A DNA stretch of 64,000 bases from DATFVA01 sp963800255 (GTDB lineage: Bacteria > Bacteroidota > Ignavibacteria > Ignavibacteriales > Ignavibacteriaceae). Shown here piece by piece: positions 37,814-47,740 of the stretch. Where the stretch lies: positions 778,515 to 842,514 of the forward strand of contig CAWDAK010000009.1 of the NCBI GenBank assembly GCA_963800255.1, read 5' to 3'. A model generated the notes under the pieces. That model was not told the DNA's origin. It made no database searches and saw only the letters and a program-made list of their open reading frames with translations. Positions within the stretch are counted from its first letter, which is position 1. Each line of letters begins with the position of its first letter. Made by a program: the position numbers and the translations under genes.

Positions 37814-38550
37814 GCGCACTTACCGTAACTAATTTAACTAAAGTTTTCGGCGGCTTAACAGCAGTTGACCATGTTTCTTTCGAAGTGGAGGAAGGCGAGA
37901 TATTCGGGCTGATAGGACCGAACGGAAGCGGCAAGACAACTATCTTCAATATGATCAGCCAGTTTTATACTGTCACCTCGGGAAACATCTACTTTAAGGG
38001 GCAGGACATCACAAAGAAGAAAACTTTTGAAATAGCACGTCTTGGAATAGGAAGAACCTTCCAGGTAGTTAAACCTTTGAAAAGGCTGACCGTAGAAGAA
38101 AATGTTATGGCTGCGGCATTTGCCCGTGAATCATCTTTTGCAGGTGCAAGGAAAGCTGCCAGAGAAGTACTGGAATTCTGCAGGCTTGACAGCCTTGCTG
38201 ATGTGAAAGCCGGGGGACTTCCGATTGCCGGCAGAAAACGGCTCGAGATCGCCAGGGCGCTGGCTACACGGCCTTTTCTTTTACTCCTTGATGAAACCGC
38301 TGCAGGACTTAATCCCTCAGAACTGGACGAGGCTATCGATATTATAAAGAAAATAAGAACTGATCTTGGGATTACAGTCGTTATCGTTGAACATATCATG
38401 AAGGTAATAATGAGTATAAGCGACAGAATCCATGCAATTGCCTACGGAGCAACAATCGCCCAGGGTACTCCCTCTGAAGTTGCAAAAGACCCAACTGTTA
38501 TAGAAGCATATCTCGGTTCAGATTATGCGGGAGAAAATGGCAATGCTTAA
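37810..38550 (+). CDS. livG: Branched-chain-type ABC ATPase, LivG family
   Basis: 246 residues. Walker A GPNGSGKTT at about residues 36-44, Q-loop FYTVTSG region, a family signature in the AGGLPIAGRKRLEIARALA segment (an unusual ABC signature; the usual LSGGQ core is not kept), Walker B LLLLDETAAG and switch His in VVIVEHIM. It hydrolyses ATP with LivF to drive uptake. The divergent signature loop is the one odd point and may be compensated by the partner ATPase. Confidence 0.92.
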   Translation: MSALTVTNLTKVFGGLTAVDHVSFEVEEGEIFGLIGPNGSGKTTIFNMISQFYTVTSGNIYFKGQDITKKKTFEIARLGIGRTFQVVKPLKRLTVEENVMAAAFARESSFAGARKAAREVLEFCRLDSLADVKAGGLPIAGRKRLEIARALATRPFLLLLDETAAGLNPSELDEAIDIIKKIRTDLGITVVIVEHIMKVIMSISDRIHAIAYGATIAQGTPSEVAKDPTVIEAYLGSDYAGENGNA

Positions 38551-39247
38551 TGTAAAAAATCTGAATATGGGTTATGGGGATATGCAGGTGTTATGGGATG
38601 TCTCTTTTGAGGTTATGGAAGGAGAGATTGTAGTGCTTGTAGGAGCGAACGGAGCTGGAAAGTCTTCAACTTTGAAGACCATTTCCGGTTTACAGCAGCC
38701 TGGATCAGGCACTATAGAATTTGAAGGGAAAATACTTAACAGTATATCGCCTGAAGAAATAATAAAGGAAGGTGTGGTTCATTGTCCCGAAGGACGCCGT
38801 TTATTCAACGAGATGACGGTAGAAGAGAACCTGTTTATGGGTTCACTTCATGGAAAGGCGAAACAGGAGAGGAAAAATACTCTTGAAGAATGCTATAACC
38901 TGTTCCCGAGATTAAAAGAAAGAAGAAAGCAGCTAACAGGTACTCTGAGCGGCGGAGAACAGCAGATGGCGGCAATTGCAAGGGGCCTTATGTCCCTTCC
39001 AAAGCTTCTGATGCTAGATGAACCAAGCCTGGGGCTCGCCCCGGTACTGGTTCAAAATATCTTTGAGATCATCAAGGATATAAATAAAAAAGGAATGACC
39101 ATACTGCTGGTAGAACAGAATGTTCAGATGACGCTAAAATTCTGCACGCGAGCTTATGTTCTGGAGAACGGAAAGATCTCGATCAGCGGAACCGGGCAGG
39201 AATTGCTGAATAATGAGCATGTGAAATCAGCCTATTTAGGTATTTAA
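38543..39247 (+). CDS. livF: Branched-chain-type ABC ATPase, LivF family
   Basis: About 235 residues from the ATG at 38543, preceded by GGGAG at nine bases' spacing; in-frame ATGs at 38525 and 38537 are less well placed. Walker A GANGAGKSS, the signature LSGGEQQ, Walker B LLMLDEPSLG and the switch His region are intact. It overlaps the livG end by 8 bp and partners LivG. Confidence 0.93.
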   Translation: MLNVKNLNMGYGDMQVLWDVSFEVMEGEIVVLVGANGAGKSSTLKTISGLQQPGSGTIEFEGKILNSISPEEIIKEGVVHCPEGRRLFNEMTVEENLFMGSLHGKAKQERKNTLEECYNLFPRLKERRKQLTGTLSGGEQQMAAIARGLMSLPKLLMLDEPSLGLAPVLVQNIFEIIKDINKKGMTILLVEQNVQMTLKFCTRAYVLENGKISISGTGQELLNNEHVKSAYLGI

Positions 39248-39261
39248 TTTAAGGAGATAAT

Positions 39262-39912
39262 ATGATAGTACGTAAGTGGATGTCTGAAAATCCAATCGTA
39301 GTTGATGAAGGCGCATCACTTTCTGATGCAATAAATCTTCTTAAACAGAATAAAATAAGGCGGCTGCCCGTATTAAAAAAAGGGAAACTGGTGGGGATAA
39401 TATCGGACAGAGATCTGAAGGAAGCCTCCCCTTCCAAAGTTACCTCTCTTGATATCTGGGAACTCCATTACCTAATGTCAAAAATTAAAGTTAAAAGTAT
39501 AATGACAAAAAATCCTGTTACTGTTGGTCCCGATACAACAATCGAAAGAGCAGCGATATTAATGTTTGATAACAAGATAGGCGGTCTTCCTGTAATAAAC
39601 AAAGATGGAAGTCTTGCAGGGATCTTAACCGAGCAGGATGTTTTTAAGGCCCTTATAAACATAACAGGGGCAAGGTTTGCAGCCAACAGGGTATCAATTA
39701 CAATACCTGATATTCCGGGTTCAATAAAGGATGTTATGGATATAATGAGAAAGCACAACTTTAAGTACAACAGCATCCTTACCACACTGGAAGGGGTTGA
39801 AGAAGGTTTCCGGGAAGTTCTTATCAGGTTCCAGGCCGAGGAGGATGAACAGGAGAAAATACTGGCTGACCTTAAAGCAAAATATGATTCTGTTGAACTT
39901 ACTGTTGATTAA
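39262..39912 (+). CDS. AcuB-type CBS-pair and ACT-like protein
   Basis: 216 residues. Two CBS motifs (about 1-60 and 75-135) begin with VRKWMSENPIVVDEGASLSD and VKSIMTKNPVTVGPDTTI. A C-terminal ACT-like region follows (VSITIPDIPGSIKDVMDIMR). CBS pairs usually bind adenine nucleotides and ACT domains bind amino acids, so it may gauge energy state or the imported solute. It starts 14 nt after livF with an AAGGAG site and is probably the last gene of the importer operon. Confidence 0.85.
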   Translation: MIVRKWMSENPIVVDEGASLSDAINLLKQNKIRRLPVLKKGKLVGIISDRDLKEASPSKVTSLDIWELHYLMSKIKVKSIMTKNPVTVGPDTTIERAAILMFDNKIGGLPVINKDGSLAGILTEQDVFKALINITGARFAANRVSITIPDIPGSIKDVMDIMRKHNFKYNSILTTLEGVEEGFREVLIRFQAEEDEQEKILADLKAKYDSVELTVD

Positions 39913-40028
39913 ATGGTTTACAAGCCGGCATTAATTTGTTTGGATGGATAAGAGGGGGTAACTACATAGTAAGAAACCAGGGGATTAACTTTTTCCATAA
40001 AACCATTGTTTGCACAGCAGAAGATTAG

Positions 40029-40061
40029 AGAATAGAGGCTGATTTATTCAGCCCCTATTCT
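40029..40061. terminator. Stem-loop between convergent CBS and RRM genes
   Basis: AGAATAGAGGCTGA (40029-40042) pairs with TCAGCCCCTATTCT (40048-40061) with one mismatch and a TTTAT loop. There is no good T-run on either strand, so it is a weak or factor-assisted terminator. Confidence 0.5.
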
Positions 40062-40087
40062 AAAAAGATTGTGCGGACAAAAGCTGA

Positions 40088-40435
40088 TTACCAGCCTCTT
40101 CTGCCGCCACCACCGCCACCGCCGCGATTTCCACCACCACCGCCACCGCTGCGACCACCACGTCCTCCGCCGCCGCCGCCTCTGCGGTTATCTTCACGCG
40201 GACGAGCTTCGTTTACAGTTATTTTTTTACCTTTTAAATCTTTAGTATTCAATTCACTGATTGCTTTCTGAGCTTCAGCCTGACCAGGCATTTCAACAAA
40301 TCCAAATCCTTTGGATTCACCGGAAAACATATCTTTAATAACTTTAACGCTTCTGACTGTTCCGTATTCAGAGAATAACCCCTGGAGATCTTCATCGGTA
40401 ACTTCCTTTGAAAGATTGCCTACAAAAATGTTCAT
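40088..40435 (-). CDS. RRM-domain RNA-binding protein with glycine-rich tail
   Basis: 115 residues. A single RNA-recognition motif (about 1-78) has RNP2 IFVGNL and RNP1 KGFGFVEM. The tail is Arg-Gly-rich (RRGGGGGGRGG), like cyanobacterial cold-induced Rbp proteins. Such proteins bind RNA and act as chaperones, often under cold shock. The gene is alone, with an AT-rich leader to 40758. The repetitive GGN codons are a low-complexity spot for sequencing. Confidence 0.93.
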   Translation of the reverse strand: MNIFVGNLSKEVTDEDLQGLFSEYGTVRSVKVIKDMFSGESKGFGFVEMPGQAEAQKAISELNTKDLKGKKITVNEARPREDNRRGGGGGGRGGRSGGGGGGNRGGGGGGGRRGW

Positions 40436-40758
40436 GTAAGTGTTCCTTTATTTTGTTTGTTATGTTTTATTATCTACTAAAGGGAATTTACCGATGCAGT
40501 AGACAATGTTGCTTCAATTTTTTTAAAACTAAGATTGTCTAATAATGAAGGGGAAATCAGATCCTGATTGTTATAAAGGATCACCCGTAATTCAATAATT
40601 CGATACAATCATTAGATTGGAACGATTAGGCACTTGAAATCGTAGTTTATACTTATACGTAATATATTGACAAATAATTCCAGATCAAAATGAAAAAATC
40701 ACCCTTTACCGGGCAAAAATGAAGGATGCCGGCTTAGTTAAGAGTTGGAATAGGATCG

Positions 40759-41382
40759 TTAAATCTCAGCTTTTGGTTCACCATGTTTATGAATCCATAA
40801 ATGACCTTCGCGCATAAGTCCCTTCAGCGAAGATTCGAACCAGACCGCACTTATTTCCTCGTAAACTTCGGGAATATCGTGATGATCACCCATTTTTGTT
40901 GCCAGGCAGTATCCCGGTTTTAGTTCATACTTTTCACCTTCAGACACTGCGAGTCCTGAACCCTTAAAAATCACCCAGTATTCATCACAATCATGATAAT
41001 GATTATCGAAGTTAGTCTTTCTAGGGTAGTCTGTCTGGTCTCCTTCATTTTTTGGATTATCGCTGTTATCGATAGTAAAAACACCGTGAGTACCTGTAAG
41101 TCCCTCCCAGTGTCCGCCGATAACAATAACCACGCAGTCGGTTTCAGCTTTAACTTTTATAGTTGAATTAAGTGATTCAATTTTAAAAGTGTGTCCGCCC
41201 TTAGCGTAAGAAATTTTACGGTTTATTATCATCTTACAGATGCCGTCTCCGATAAAATACATCTCACGTTCAGAAGTAGAGATAAAGCTTCTGATCTCCC
41301 CTTCTTTAAGGTTTATGACATCAATAAAGTCGAGATCGCTCCAGGAAGGCATCATATCTTCAGAGCATTTAAGTAAAGGCAT
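40759..41382 (-). CDS. Cupin-domain (bicupin-like) protein
   Basis: 207 residues with two jelly-roll halves. The second carries the cupin metal motif in DNHYHDCDEYWVIFKG (His-x-His, Glu) and a later histidine in KMGDHHDIPEV. There is no signal peptide. Cupins include dioxygenases, isomerases and sugar-binding regulators; none can be chosen here. It is monocistronic and ends 323 bp from the RRM gene start. Confidence 0.7.
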   Translation of the reverse strand: MPLLKCSEDMMPSWSDLDFIDVINLKEGEIRSFISTSEREMYFIGDGICKMIINRKISYAKGGHTFKIESLNSTIKVKAETDCVVIVIGGHWEGLTGTHGVFTIDNSDNPKNEGDQTDYPRKTNFDNHYHDCDEYWVIFKGSGLAVSEGEKYELKPGYCLATKMGDHHDIPEVYEEISAVWFESSLKGLMREGHLWIHKHGEPKAEI

Positions 41383-41501
41383 ATTTCTGGTCTGTCCTGA
41401 ATTTTTTAATGAATAATTTTAAAAGTATTGTAAGAACCGAAGTTTGAATTTGAGGTTTGTAAAATAATTCTCCTTAGTTCTTTCCTCCCGAATTTCCTTT
41501 A

Positions 41502-41520
41502 TAATTAAATATTTTAATTA
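41502..41520. promoter_or_regulatory. AT-rich palindrome in a 339-bp gap
   Basis: TAATTAAA (41502-41509) and TTTAATTA (41513-41520) form a perfect 8-bp inverted repeat around TAT between the divergent cupin and MFS genes. It may be an operator. The rest of 41383-41721 is AT-rich and holds nothing else I can recognise. Confidence 0.4.
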
Positions 41521-41721
41521 TATATGCGTAAAAGATAATCAATCTTCACTTTTATGCAAATCAATTTTTATGGGAATTTTAGCTTTTTCCTCACCGAATA
41601 GACTAAATTAATAATTTTTCTAGAAGAAAACATATCACAAAAGCGGAATCTTATTCCTCTTATGTTTACTTTTTAATTATGAATTTATTAGAACATGAGA
41701 GAAGGAAAACTGTAACTGCGG

Positions 41722-42939
41722 TTGAAATTATCAGAGAAACTTGGTTCGATTGGATATAACCGTGCTATCCTTGCGCTTTCAGTAGCGAGAATGGCCGATG
41801 CTATAGGCAACAGCATCCTCTTTATTTTAATTCCGTTATACGTTGCAAGAATTCCAGAAGAATTTATTCACTTCCCTACCCCCATTCTTGTCGGTATCCT
41901 TATTTCAGTTTTTGGTTTGGTAACATCGGTTTTCCAACCTGTAATGGGGGCTTTAACTGATCGCCTTGGGAGAAGAAAAATATTAATTCAGACGGGTCTT
42001 GCTGTAATCGGCATCTGTATAATCCTTTTCATCTTTGCCTCGCATTTTTATGAATTGCTTATTTTAAGGATAATTCAGGGTGTGGCAGTTGCTTTAACCA
42101 TTCCTGCCTCTCTCGCGCTGATGACCTCAATAACGAAGAAAGAAACACGTGGGGGTTCAATGGGTATATACAGCACTTTCAGGATAATAGGCTTTAGTCT
42201 GGGACCGGTAGCAGGCGGCTTCCTTGAAAGCACTTACGGATTTAATGCAGCATTCTATGCCGGTGCGGGGTTCATTCTTGTTGCTATATTACTGGTTTAC
42301 TTCTGGGTTGAGGAAGTAAGAGGTGAGGTCCCTGATGCGAAGAAGCGAAATTTCAAGATCATTGATACGGATCTTCTAAGCGCAGGTATCGTTGCAACTT
42401 CTTTTGCCACTTTTCTGATGGCTTCTGCTTTTTCCATGGTTACTACATTGGAAAATCAATTTAACTCAAGGCTCGATATTACCGCTGTTGGTTTCGGGTT
42501 TGCTTTCAGCACTGTTATGATCGGCCGGCTTATCTTCCAGGTACCTCTCGGGCATTATTCTGACAAGGCAGGAAGACGTCCGCTTATAATTGTCGGACTG
42601 ATATTAATGGGTATTTCAACAGCTTTGCTTGGGGTTGTAACTACATATATTGAATTAATTGTTATCAGGCTTTTACAGGGAATAGCTGCTGCAGGTATTG
42701 CCGCCCCGGCTTTTGCAGTAGCGGCTGATTTATCGAAAAAAGGAGGAGAAGGCCGGCAGATGAGCATTGTAACAATGGGGTTTGGCTTCGGTATTGCTTT
42801 CGGACCTATGATATCAGGTTTGCTTGCTAATTTCTTTTTCGAATTACCCTTCCTGGTAGTTGGAATTATTACAGTGGCCGGGGCATGGGTGGTTTACAAG
42901 TATCTGCCGGAAACCGTGAAACCGAAACAGAGCTTTTAA
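41722..42939 (+). CDS. MFS transporter
   Basis: 405 residues, twelve predicted membrane helices. The MFS motif A appears as GALTDRLGRRKILI between helices 2 and 3, and again as GHYSDKAGRRPLII in the second half. The start is a TTG at 41722 with GAAGGA upstream; no ATG fits the first helix. The family exports drugs or moves small solutes by proton exchange; the substrate is unknown. It is divergent from the cupin gene. Confidence 0.9.
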   Translation: MKLSEKLGSIGYNRAILALSVARMADAIGNSILFILIPLYVARIPEEFIHFPTPILVGILISVFGLVTSVFQPVMGALTDRLGRRKILIQTGLAVIGICIILFIFASHFYELLILRIIQGVAVALTIPASLALMTSITKKETRGGSMGIYSTFRIIGFSLGPVAGGFLESTYGFNAAFYAGAGFILVAILLVYFWVEEVRGEVPDAKKRNFKIIDTDLLSAGIVATSFATFLMASAFSMVTTLENQFNSRLDITAVGFGFAFSTVMIGRLIFQVPLGHYSDKAGRRPLIIVGLILMGISTALLGVVTTYIELIVIRLLQGIAAAGIAAPAFAVAADLSKKGGEGRQMSIVTMGFGFGIAFGPMISGLLANFFFELPFLVVGIITVAGAWVVYKYLPETVKPKQSF

Positions 42940-42960
42940 ATCGATATGATCTTTCAACGC

Positions 42961-43323
42961 TCAGTTAGTTTTGGCCGGTATGTTATATCCTTTTTCACCG
43001 AATGGCTGTAGTTTGTCTATCCACATCTCCTCGAGAACTTTAAGGTCTTCGGAATAATTGTACGCCGGATCCTCTTTTGGTTTAAGCTCATCAAGAACCT
43101 CAAAACTAAAATTCTCTTCTCCGTATTTCTTAAAATCAGCTATAAGTTCTTTATTACTTTCCGTACCGTACTTTAACCCGAATTTGAATCTATTAATTCT
43201 ACCAGGTAAATTTTTACTGCTTCCTATAAGGATCTTACTATTTACAAGATTTTTCACAATATAAATACCCATTGGCTGCAGGGTTTGCTTATAATTCTTC
43301 TTTAACTCTGATCTTTCTGACAT
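42961..43323 (-). CDS. GIY-YIG nuclease-family protein
   Basis: 120 residues. GIYIVKNLVNSKILIGSSKNLPGRINRF is the GIY-YIG core (here GIY and LIG), with the catalytic Arg in GRINRF and a Glu near VLEEMWI. Small proteins of this kind occur as free-standing or homing-type endonucleases. The YIG is changed to LIG, so activity is uncertain. It may be a mobile or selfish gene. Confidence 0.75.
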   Translation of the reverse strand: MSERSELKKNYKQTLQPMGIYIVKNLVNSKILIGSSKNLPGRINRFKFGLKYGTESNKELIADFKKYGEENFSFEVLDELKPKEDPAYNYSEDLKVLEEMWIDKLQPFGEKGYNIPAKTN

Positions 43324-43363
43324 TTTATCATACCATCCGTAAAAATTTTCAATTATAAATTAA

Positions 43364-43421
43364 ATATAAAAAAAGAGACCGTTATCTGCTGAAAAAAAAA
43401 TCAGGTTTGAAAACGGTCTCT
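43364..43421 (-). terminator. Terminator of the M16 peptidase gene
   Basis: AGAGACCGTT (43374-43383) pairs with AACGGTCTCT (43412-43421). On the minus strand the stem is followed by a T-run (the A-run at 43366-43374). The loop is long and holds a small inner CTGA/TCAG stem. Confidence 0.75.
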
Positions 43422-43439
43422 GCAAGATTAAGAACTTCC

Positions 43440-46268
43440 TTACATATTTACCGGGTTCCCGTCAGCATCAAGTAATACCGGGTTACCGAGTCCAAGTTCC
43501 TTAAGTTGTTCAAGCTGCGTCGCAGCATCCCCTATAACAACGTATATCATTTTATTCTGCTCAAGATATTTCTGAGCCAGGGCTTTAATTTTATCCTGCG
43601 TCATATTCTTCACCACTTCTTCTTCATTTCTAACATAATCAAATGGCAAATCATATTCTGCTATATCATTCAGCATACCAAGCAGAGCGCCGAGTGTTTC
43701 AAACCTGCGTGCATTAGATTTAATAAGAGCATCCTTTGTAAATGCAAGGTCCTCATTACTAATACCCTCACGGTATTTTGCTATTTCATCCTTGAATATT
43801 TTCACAGATTCATATGTTGCATTCGACTGAACTGCAGAAGATGCTTCGAAAGTGCCGGGATACTTAGATCCATCAATGCTGGTTCGTGCACCGTACGTAA
43901 ATCCTTTTTCCTCACGAAGGATAAGGTTCACGATGCCATTGAAACTTCCGCCCAGTTTGTAGTTCATAACTGTTGCGGCATAATAATCGGGATCTGTATA
44001 CCGCAGCGAAAGTTTCCCTATCCGGATTTCTGATTGCTTTGCCCCGGGAACATCCACAAAGTAAATAACAGGTTTCGAGGGTTCCTGTGGTATTTTTATT
44101 TCCGGAATCGCAACGGTTTTTTCCTCCCACCGGTCTTCAAGCGAAGAAAATGCTGAAACCGCTTTCTCTTTAGATATATCTCCTACAATGGAAATATCTA
44201 CAACTGATGGTGAAAAGTTCTCAGCGTAATAATTTTTGAGATCATCAAGCGAGATACCTGAGACTGACTCAGCTGTACCGGCTGTAGGATTGCCAAGCGG
44301 ACTATCTTTGCCATAAATCAACTTATCGAAAACGTTACGGGCTATCCTGGAGGGATTTGAGTTATTCCTGTTAATATTCTCCAGGGTTTCCTGTTTTATA
44401 CGATCAAACTCTTTAGCGTCCCAACGTGGCTCAAGAATAATTTCTTCAGCAAGTTTGTATACCTCATCGAATTTGGAGGCGAGGGTATTAACCTGCATAA
44501 CTATTCCTTCTTTCGAAGTATACATCCTTATACTTGCACCAAGTGTTTCAATGGCTTCTTCAAGTTCCTGGGGAGTTTTATTTATTGTTCCTTCCATCAT
44601 CAGATCTGATACAAGGTTTGCAGTCCCGATTTTGTCAGGATTATCAAGAAGTGCTCCGCCGTTAATTGTGAGTGAGAACTGTACAAGCGGCAGCTCATTC
44701 TGTTCAATCCCGTATATCTCCATTCCTTTTCCCGGTTCGCTTTTCCAGACTTCAGGGATCTTGACTTCAGGATCGGGTCCGGGTACAGGTTCAATATTCC
44801 TGTCGAAGCTGCTCGGTATTTCCTTTGCAAGCTGAAGATCGGGAGCAGAAGTTTTTTCTTTTTCTTCTTTGGGAATTTTTTTTTCTTCAGGGATAACGAA
44901 AAGCTCTGAATTTTTAGCTGCCTGCTCGGCCTTACCTTTGGGCACAAAACTCGTAAGTATATAATTTCTTCCTTTTATATATTTATTATAAACTCTCCAA
45001 ATGTCTTCTTTTGTAACGTTCGTACTGTTCTGAAGATCATCATTTATAAAATCCGGTGATCCGGCATATTCATTATAACTTGCAAGCTGAAAAGATTTTC
45101 CCAGTATGCTTGAGATTGAATTATAAAAATTAGTTTCGGTCTTTGCCTTAATCCTTGAAAGATCATCATCTGTAAATTCCTCCTTCTCAAACCTTCCGAA
45201 CGCCTCCAAAACTGCATCTTCTACATCAGAAAGGTTTTTATCAGGAAATGATCTAATACGTAAATCGAAAGTACCTGCAATTTCCTGGCTCGACTGGTAT
45301 GCTTCCACAGAAGGAGCAAGTTTTTTTTCTTCAACTATCACCTTATATAAAGGTGCTTTCTTTCCGTCTGCCAGAAGGCTTCCGAGGATATCAAGTGCAT
45401 AGGAATCTATGGTATACTGCTGCACCGTAGGAAATACCATTCTGAGTTCAGGAGATTTAGCGAAATTATCTTCAAAATATGCACGCTTTGTTTCCTCTAA
45501 TTCTACAGGCATTGGTTTAGGATCTTCCACTACAGGTGATGATTTTATTTCACCAAAATATTTTTCTACAAGTTTTTTTGTCTGATCTGTATTAAAGTCA
45601 CCGGCTATTACCAGCGTTGCGTTGTTAGGGCCGTACCATTTCGAATAAAAATCTCTTACATCCTGAACCGTTGCATTCTGCAGATCCTCCATCGACCCTA
45701 TCACCTGCCAGTTGTAAGGATGATCTGCCGGGTAGAGAAGCTTGTTAATTATATACCCAGTGTTGCCATAGGGCTGGTTGTCTACTCTTTGACGTTTTTC
45801 ATTCTGCACAACTTCCTGCTGGTTCTCAAAAGCTTCCTGTGTAACTGTAGGAAGCAGCCATCCCATTCTATCGGATTCAAGCCACAGAACCATCTCAATA
45901 TAATTTTTGGGCATAACTTCAAAATAAACAGTACCGTCAAACCAGGTTCCTCCGTTTAATGAACCACCGTTGCCCTGGATTTTTTTGAAGAACTGATCCT
46001 GTCCTACATGCTGCGATTCCTGGAACATCATATGCTCAAATAGATGAGCGAATCCAGTTCTTCCTTTTACCTCCCTGTTCGAACCTACATGATATTGAAT
46101 AGCTACTGATACAATCGGGTCTGACTTATCCTGATGAAGTATAACCTCAAGCCCGTTTGCCAGCTTATATTTTTCATAGTCGATTTTGAAAGTTTTATCA
46201 TTCCCTTTAAACCCTGTTAATGTTAATGCAGAGATAAAGAGAAGGATTAATACCTTACGATGGTTCAT
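43440..46268 (-). CDS. Two-domain M16 (insulinase/PqqL-like) zinc peptidase
   Basis: 942 residues. A signal peptide (MNHRKVLILLFISALTLTGF) suggests export to the periplasm. The first M16 domain has the inverted zinc motif HLFEH (H75, E78, H79) and the distal Glu in EVVQNEKRQR. The second half (from about 480) is a non-catalytic M16 domain, starting after the EGMEIYGIEQNELPLVQFSL segment. One chain therefore makes a full clam-shell, as in pitrilysin-like enzymes. It degrades peptides of unknown source. A clear terminator follows. Confidence 0.92.
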   Translation of the reverse strand: MNHRKVLILLFISALTLTGFKGNDKTFKIDYEKYKLANGLEVILHQDKSDPIVSVAIQYHVGSNREVKGRTGFAHLFEHMMFQESQHVGQDQFFKKIQGNGGSLNGGTWFDGTVYFEVMPKNYIEMVLWLESDRMGWLLPTVTQEAFENQQEVVQNEKRQRVDNQPYGNTGYIINKLLYPADHPYNWQVIGSMEDLQNATVQDVRDFYSKWYGPNNATLVIAGDFNTDQTKKLVEKYFGEIKSSPVVEDPKPMPVELEETKRAYFEDNFAKSPELRMVFPTVQQYTIDSYALDILGSLLADGKKAPLYKVIVEEKKLAPSVEAYQSSQEIAGTFDLRIRSFPDKNLSDVEDAVLEAFGRFEKEEFTDDDLSRIKAKTETNFYNSISSILGKSFQLASYNEYAGSPDFINDDLQNSTNVTKEDIWRVYNKYIKGRNYILTSFVPKGKAEQAAKNSELFVIPEEKKIPKEEKEKTSAPDLQLAKEIPSSFDRNIEPVPGPDPEVKIPEVWKSEPGKGMEIYGIEQNELPLVQFSLTINGGALLDNPDKIGTANLVSDLMMEGTINKTPQELEEAIETLGASIRMYTSKEGIVMQVNTLASKFDEVYKLAEEIILEPRWDAKEFDRIKQETLENINRNNSNPSRIARNVFDKLIYGKDSPLGNPTAGTAESVSGISLDDLKNYYAENFSPSVVDISIVGDISKEKAVSAFSSLEDRWEEKTVAIPEIKIPQEPSKPVIYFVDVPGAKQSEIRIGKLSLRYTDPDYYAATVMNYKLGGSFNGIVNLILREEKGFTYGARTSIDGSKYPGTFEASSAVQSNATYESVKIFKDEIAKYREGISNEDLAFTKDALIKSNARRFETLGALLGMLNDIAEYDLPFDYVRNEEEVVKNMTQDKIKALAQKYLEQNKMIYVVIGDAATQLEQLKELGLGNPVLLDADGNPVNM

Positions 46269-46465
46269 TTTTCCTCCTGTTTCATTTAGTAACTGGTTAT
46301 GAAGAAATCAAAGCCCGTCATAGGCTTATTCCCGGCTTCCCTGTAAAATATAACAGTCAGTCGCAGAAAAATACAGATATAAATTAAATTTCACTAAAAT
46401 CACCAACTTTAAGAAGAATAATTATACCAGCGGAGCTATTACATGATGGGCATCCTTTGATATGG

Positions 46466-47740
46466 TTATTCAAGTACTTCTGCGGCTATCCTCCCGCTCT
46501 TTACGGCGCTTTCGATGGTTGATGGAAGTCCCGTGTTGGTCCAGTCGCCTGCAATTAACAATCCGCTGACAGGTGTAAAAGGACCGGGACGATTATAGAG
46601 TATCTCATTAGATGGAATAAAAGTAGCTCTCTTCTCCTTTATGATACGGTAATCTGATATATCATCCTGTTCAATAAAACAGAACTTATACAATTCCTTT
46701 TTCACAAGTTCAAAAATTTCTTCTTTGCTTTTATCCATCAGCTCATCAGCATCGCTTTTAACAAGGGTAAGATGAGTACCGTGATTAAAGATCCAATGTA
46801 TGTCAGACCCTATCAATCCGTAAAAATTACTTTCAAGTTTATTATTCTTAAGCCATATATGCACATTAAGAATGGAAGAATAATTTAACCCGGGATCACC
46901 GGGAATTTTATCAGCCGGAAGTAACCTTTTTAGACTGTAATAAGGAACAGCTGAGATTACAGTTTTAAATTCTTTAACAGACCTTCTGTTTGTAACAACA
47001 GTTTTCAGCCTGTTATTTTCCACAATGAGTTTATCAACCTGTTCACTGGTTATTATACTTCCTCCCCGCTCTTCAATAAACTTAACTGCATTGCGGCAGT
47101 AAGTTTCCGAAAGATCTTCACCAGGCAGAATAATAGTTGAAGCTCTATTCCCTCTAAAAAAGATTTCTATAAGGATATCACGGAACACCTTAGCCGAGGC
47201 TTTATGTATGCTAGTGTTAAGAGCACCGGCTGTAAGTATTTCCCAGAAAGCCTTACGTACATCCTCATTCTGATTTTCTTGTTCCAGCCAGTCGTAAACC
47301 GACATTTTGCTCAGATCACGGTCTGAAGCAAGAGGCAGTTTAAGGAAGAACTTAAGCATCCGTAATCGGTTTAAAGTGGAAATAGCTTTATACTTTAATA
47401 AGCCTGCGGCAAGGTTGAAAGGGTAAATACCTGACTCTGCTTTAAATACTGCTTTATTATAATGCGGGAGGAGAAAATCTACAGCAAGTTTATCCTGAAT
47501 AATTAAGTTATTCTCTGCTCCAATCATCCTTAAAAACAGAAGAGTTTCGTTGTAACAGCCCATCATTATATGCTGTCCGTTGTCTATAATTGTGCCGGTA
47601 GATTTATCTTTTATTGAATAAGCACGTCCGCCTGTTTTATTGGCTGCTTCAAGAACCTGAACGGATTTTCCCATGGAAGAGAGATGAACTGCGGCTGAGA
47701 GTCCTGCAAACCCGCCGCCGATAACTATGTAATCATACAT
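46466..47740 (-). CDS. hpnE: Hydroxysqualene dehydroxylase
   Basis: 424 residues. An FAD-binding Rossmann motif (VIGGGFAGLSAAVHL) starts at residue 5, followed by TGGRAYS and DNGQHIMMGCYNETL, which is specific to HpnE. The enzyme reduces hydroxysqualene to squalene, the last step of the HpnCDE route. It starts within the hpnD stop (TAATG), so it is coupled to it. No squalene-hopene cyclase is in the window. Confidence 0.92.
   Translation of the reverse strand: MYDYIVIGGGFAGLSAAVHLSSMGKSVQVLEAANKTGGRAYSIKDKSTGTIIDNGQHIMMGCYNETLLFLRMIGAENNLIIQDKLAVDFLLPHYNKAVFKAESGIYPFNLAAGLLKYKAISTLNRLRMLKFFLKLPLASDRDLSKMSVYDWLEQENQNEDVRKAFWEILTAGALNTSIHKASAKVFRDILIEIFFRGNRASTIILPGEDLSETYCRNAVKFIEERGGSIITSEQVDKLIVENNRLKTVVTNRRSVKEFKTVISAVPYYSLKRLLPADKIPGDPGLNYSSILNVHIWLKNNKLESNFYGLIGSDIHWIFNHGTHLTLVKSDADELMDKSKEEIFELVKKELYKFCFIEQDDISDYRIIKEKRATFIPSNEILYNRPGPFTPVSGLLIAGDWTNTGLPSTIESAVKSGRIAAEVLE

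Noticed and set aside
37989..38399. 136-residue ORF antisense to livG
   Set aside because: Shadow of the ATPase gene; low-complexity Ser-rich translation.
40071..40271. Proline-rich plus-strand ORF
   Set aside because: It is the antisense of the glycine-rich tail of the RRM gene; the RRM motifs on the minus strand are decisive.
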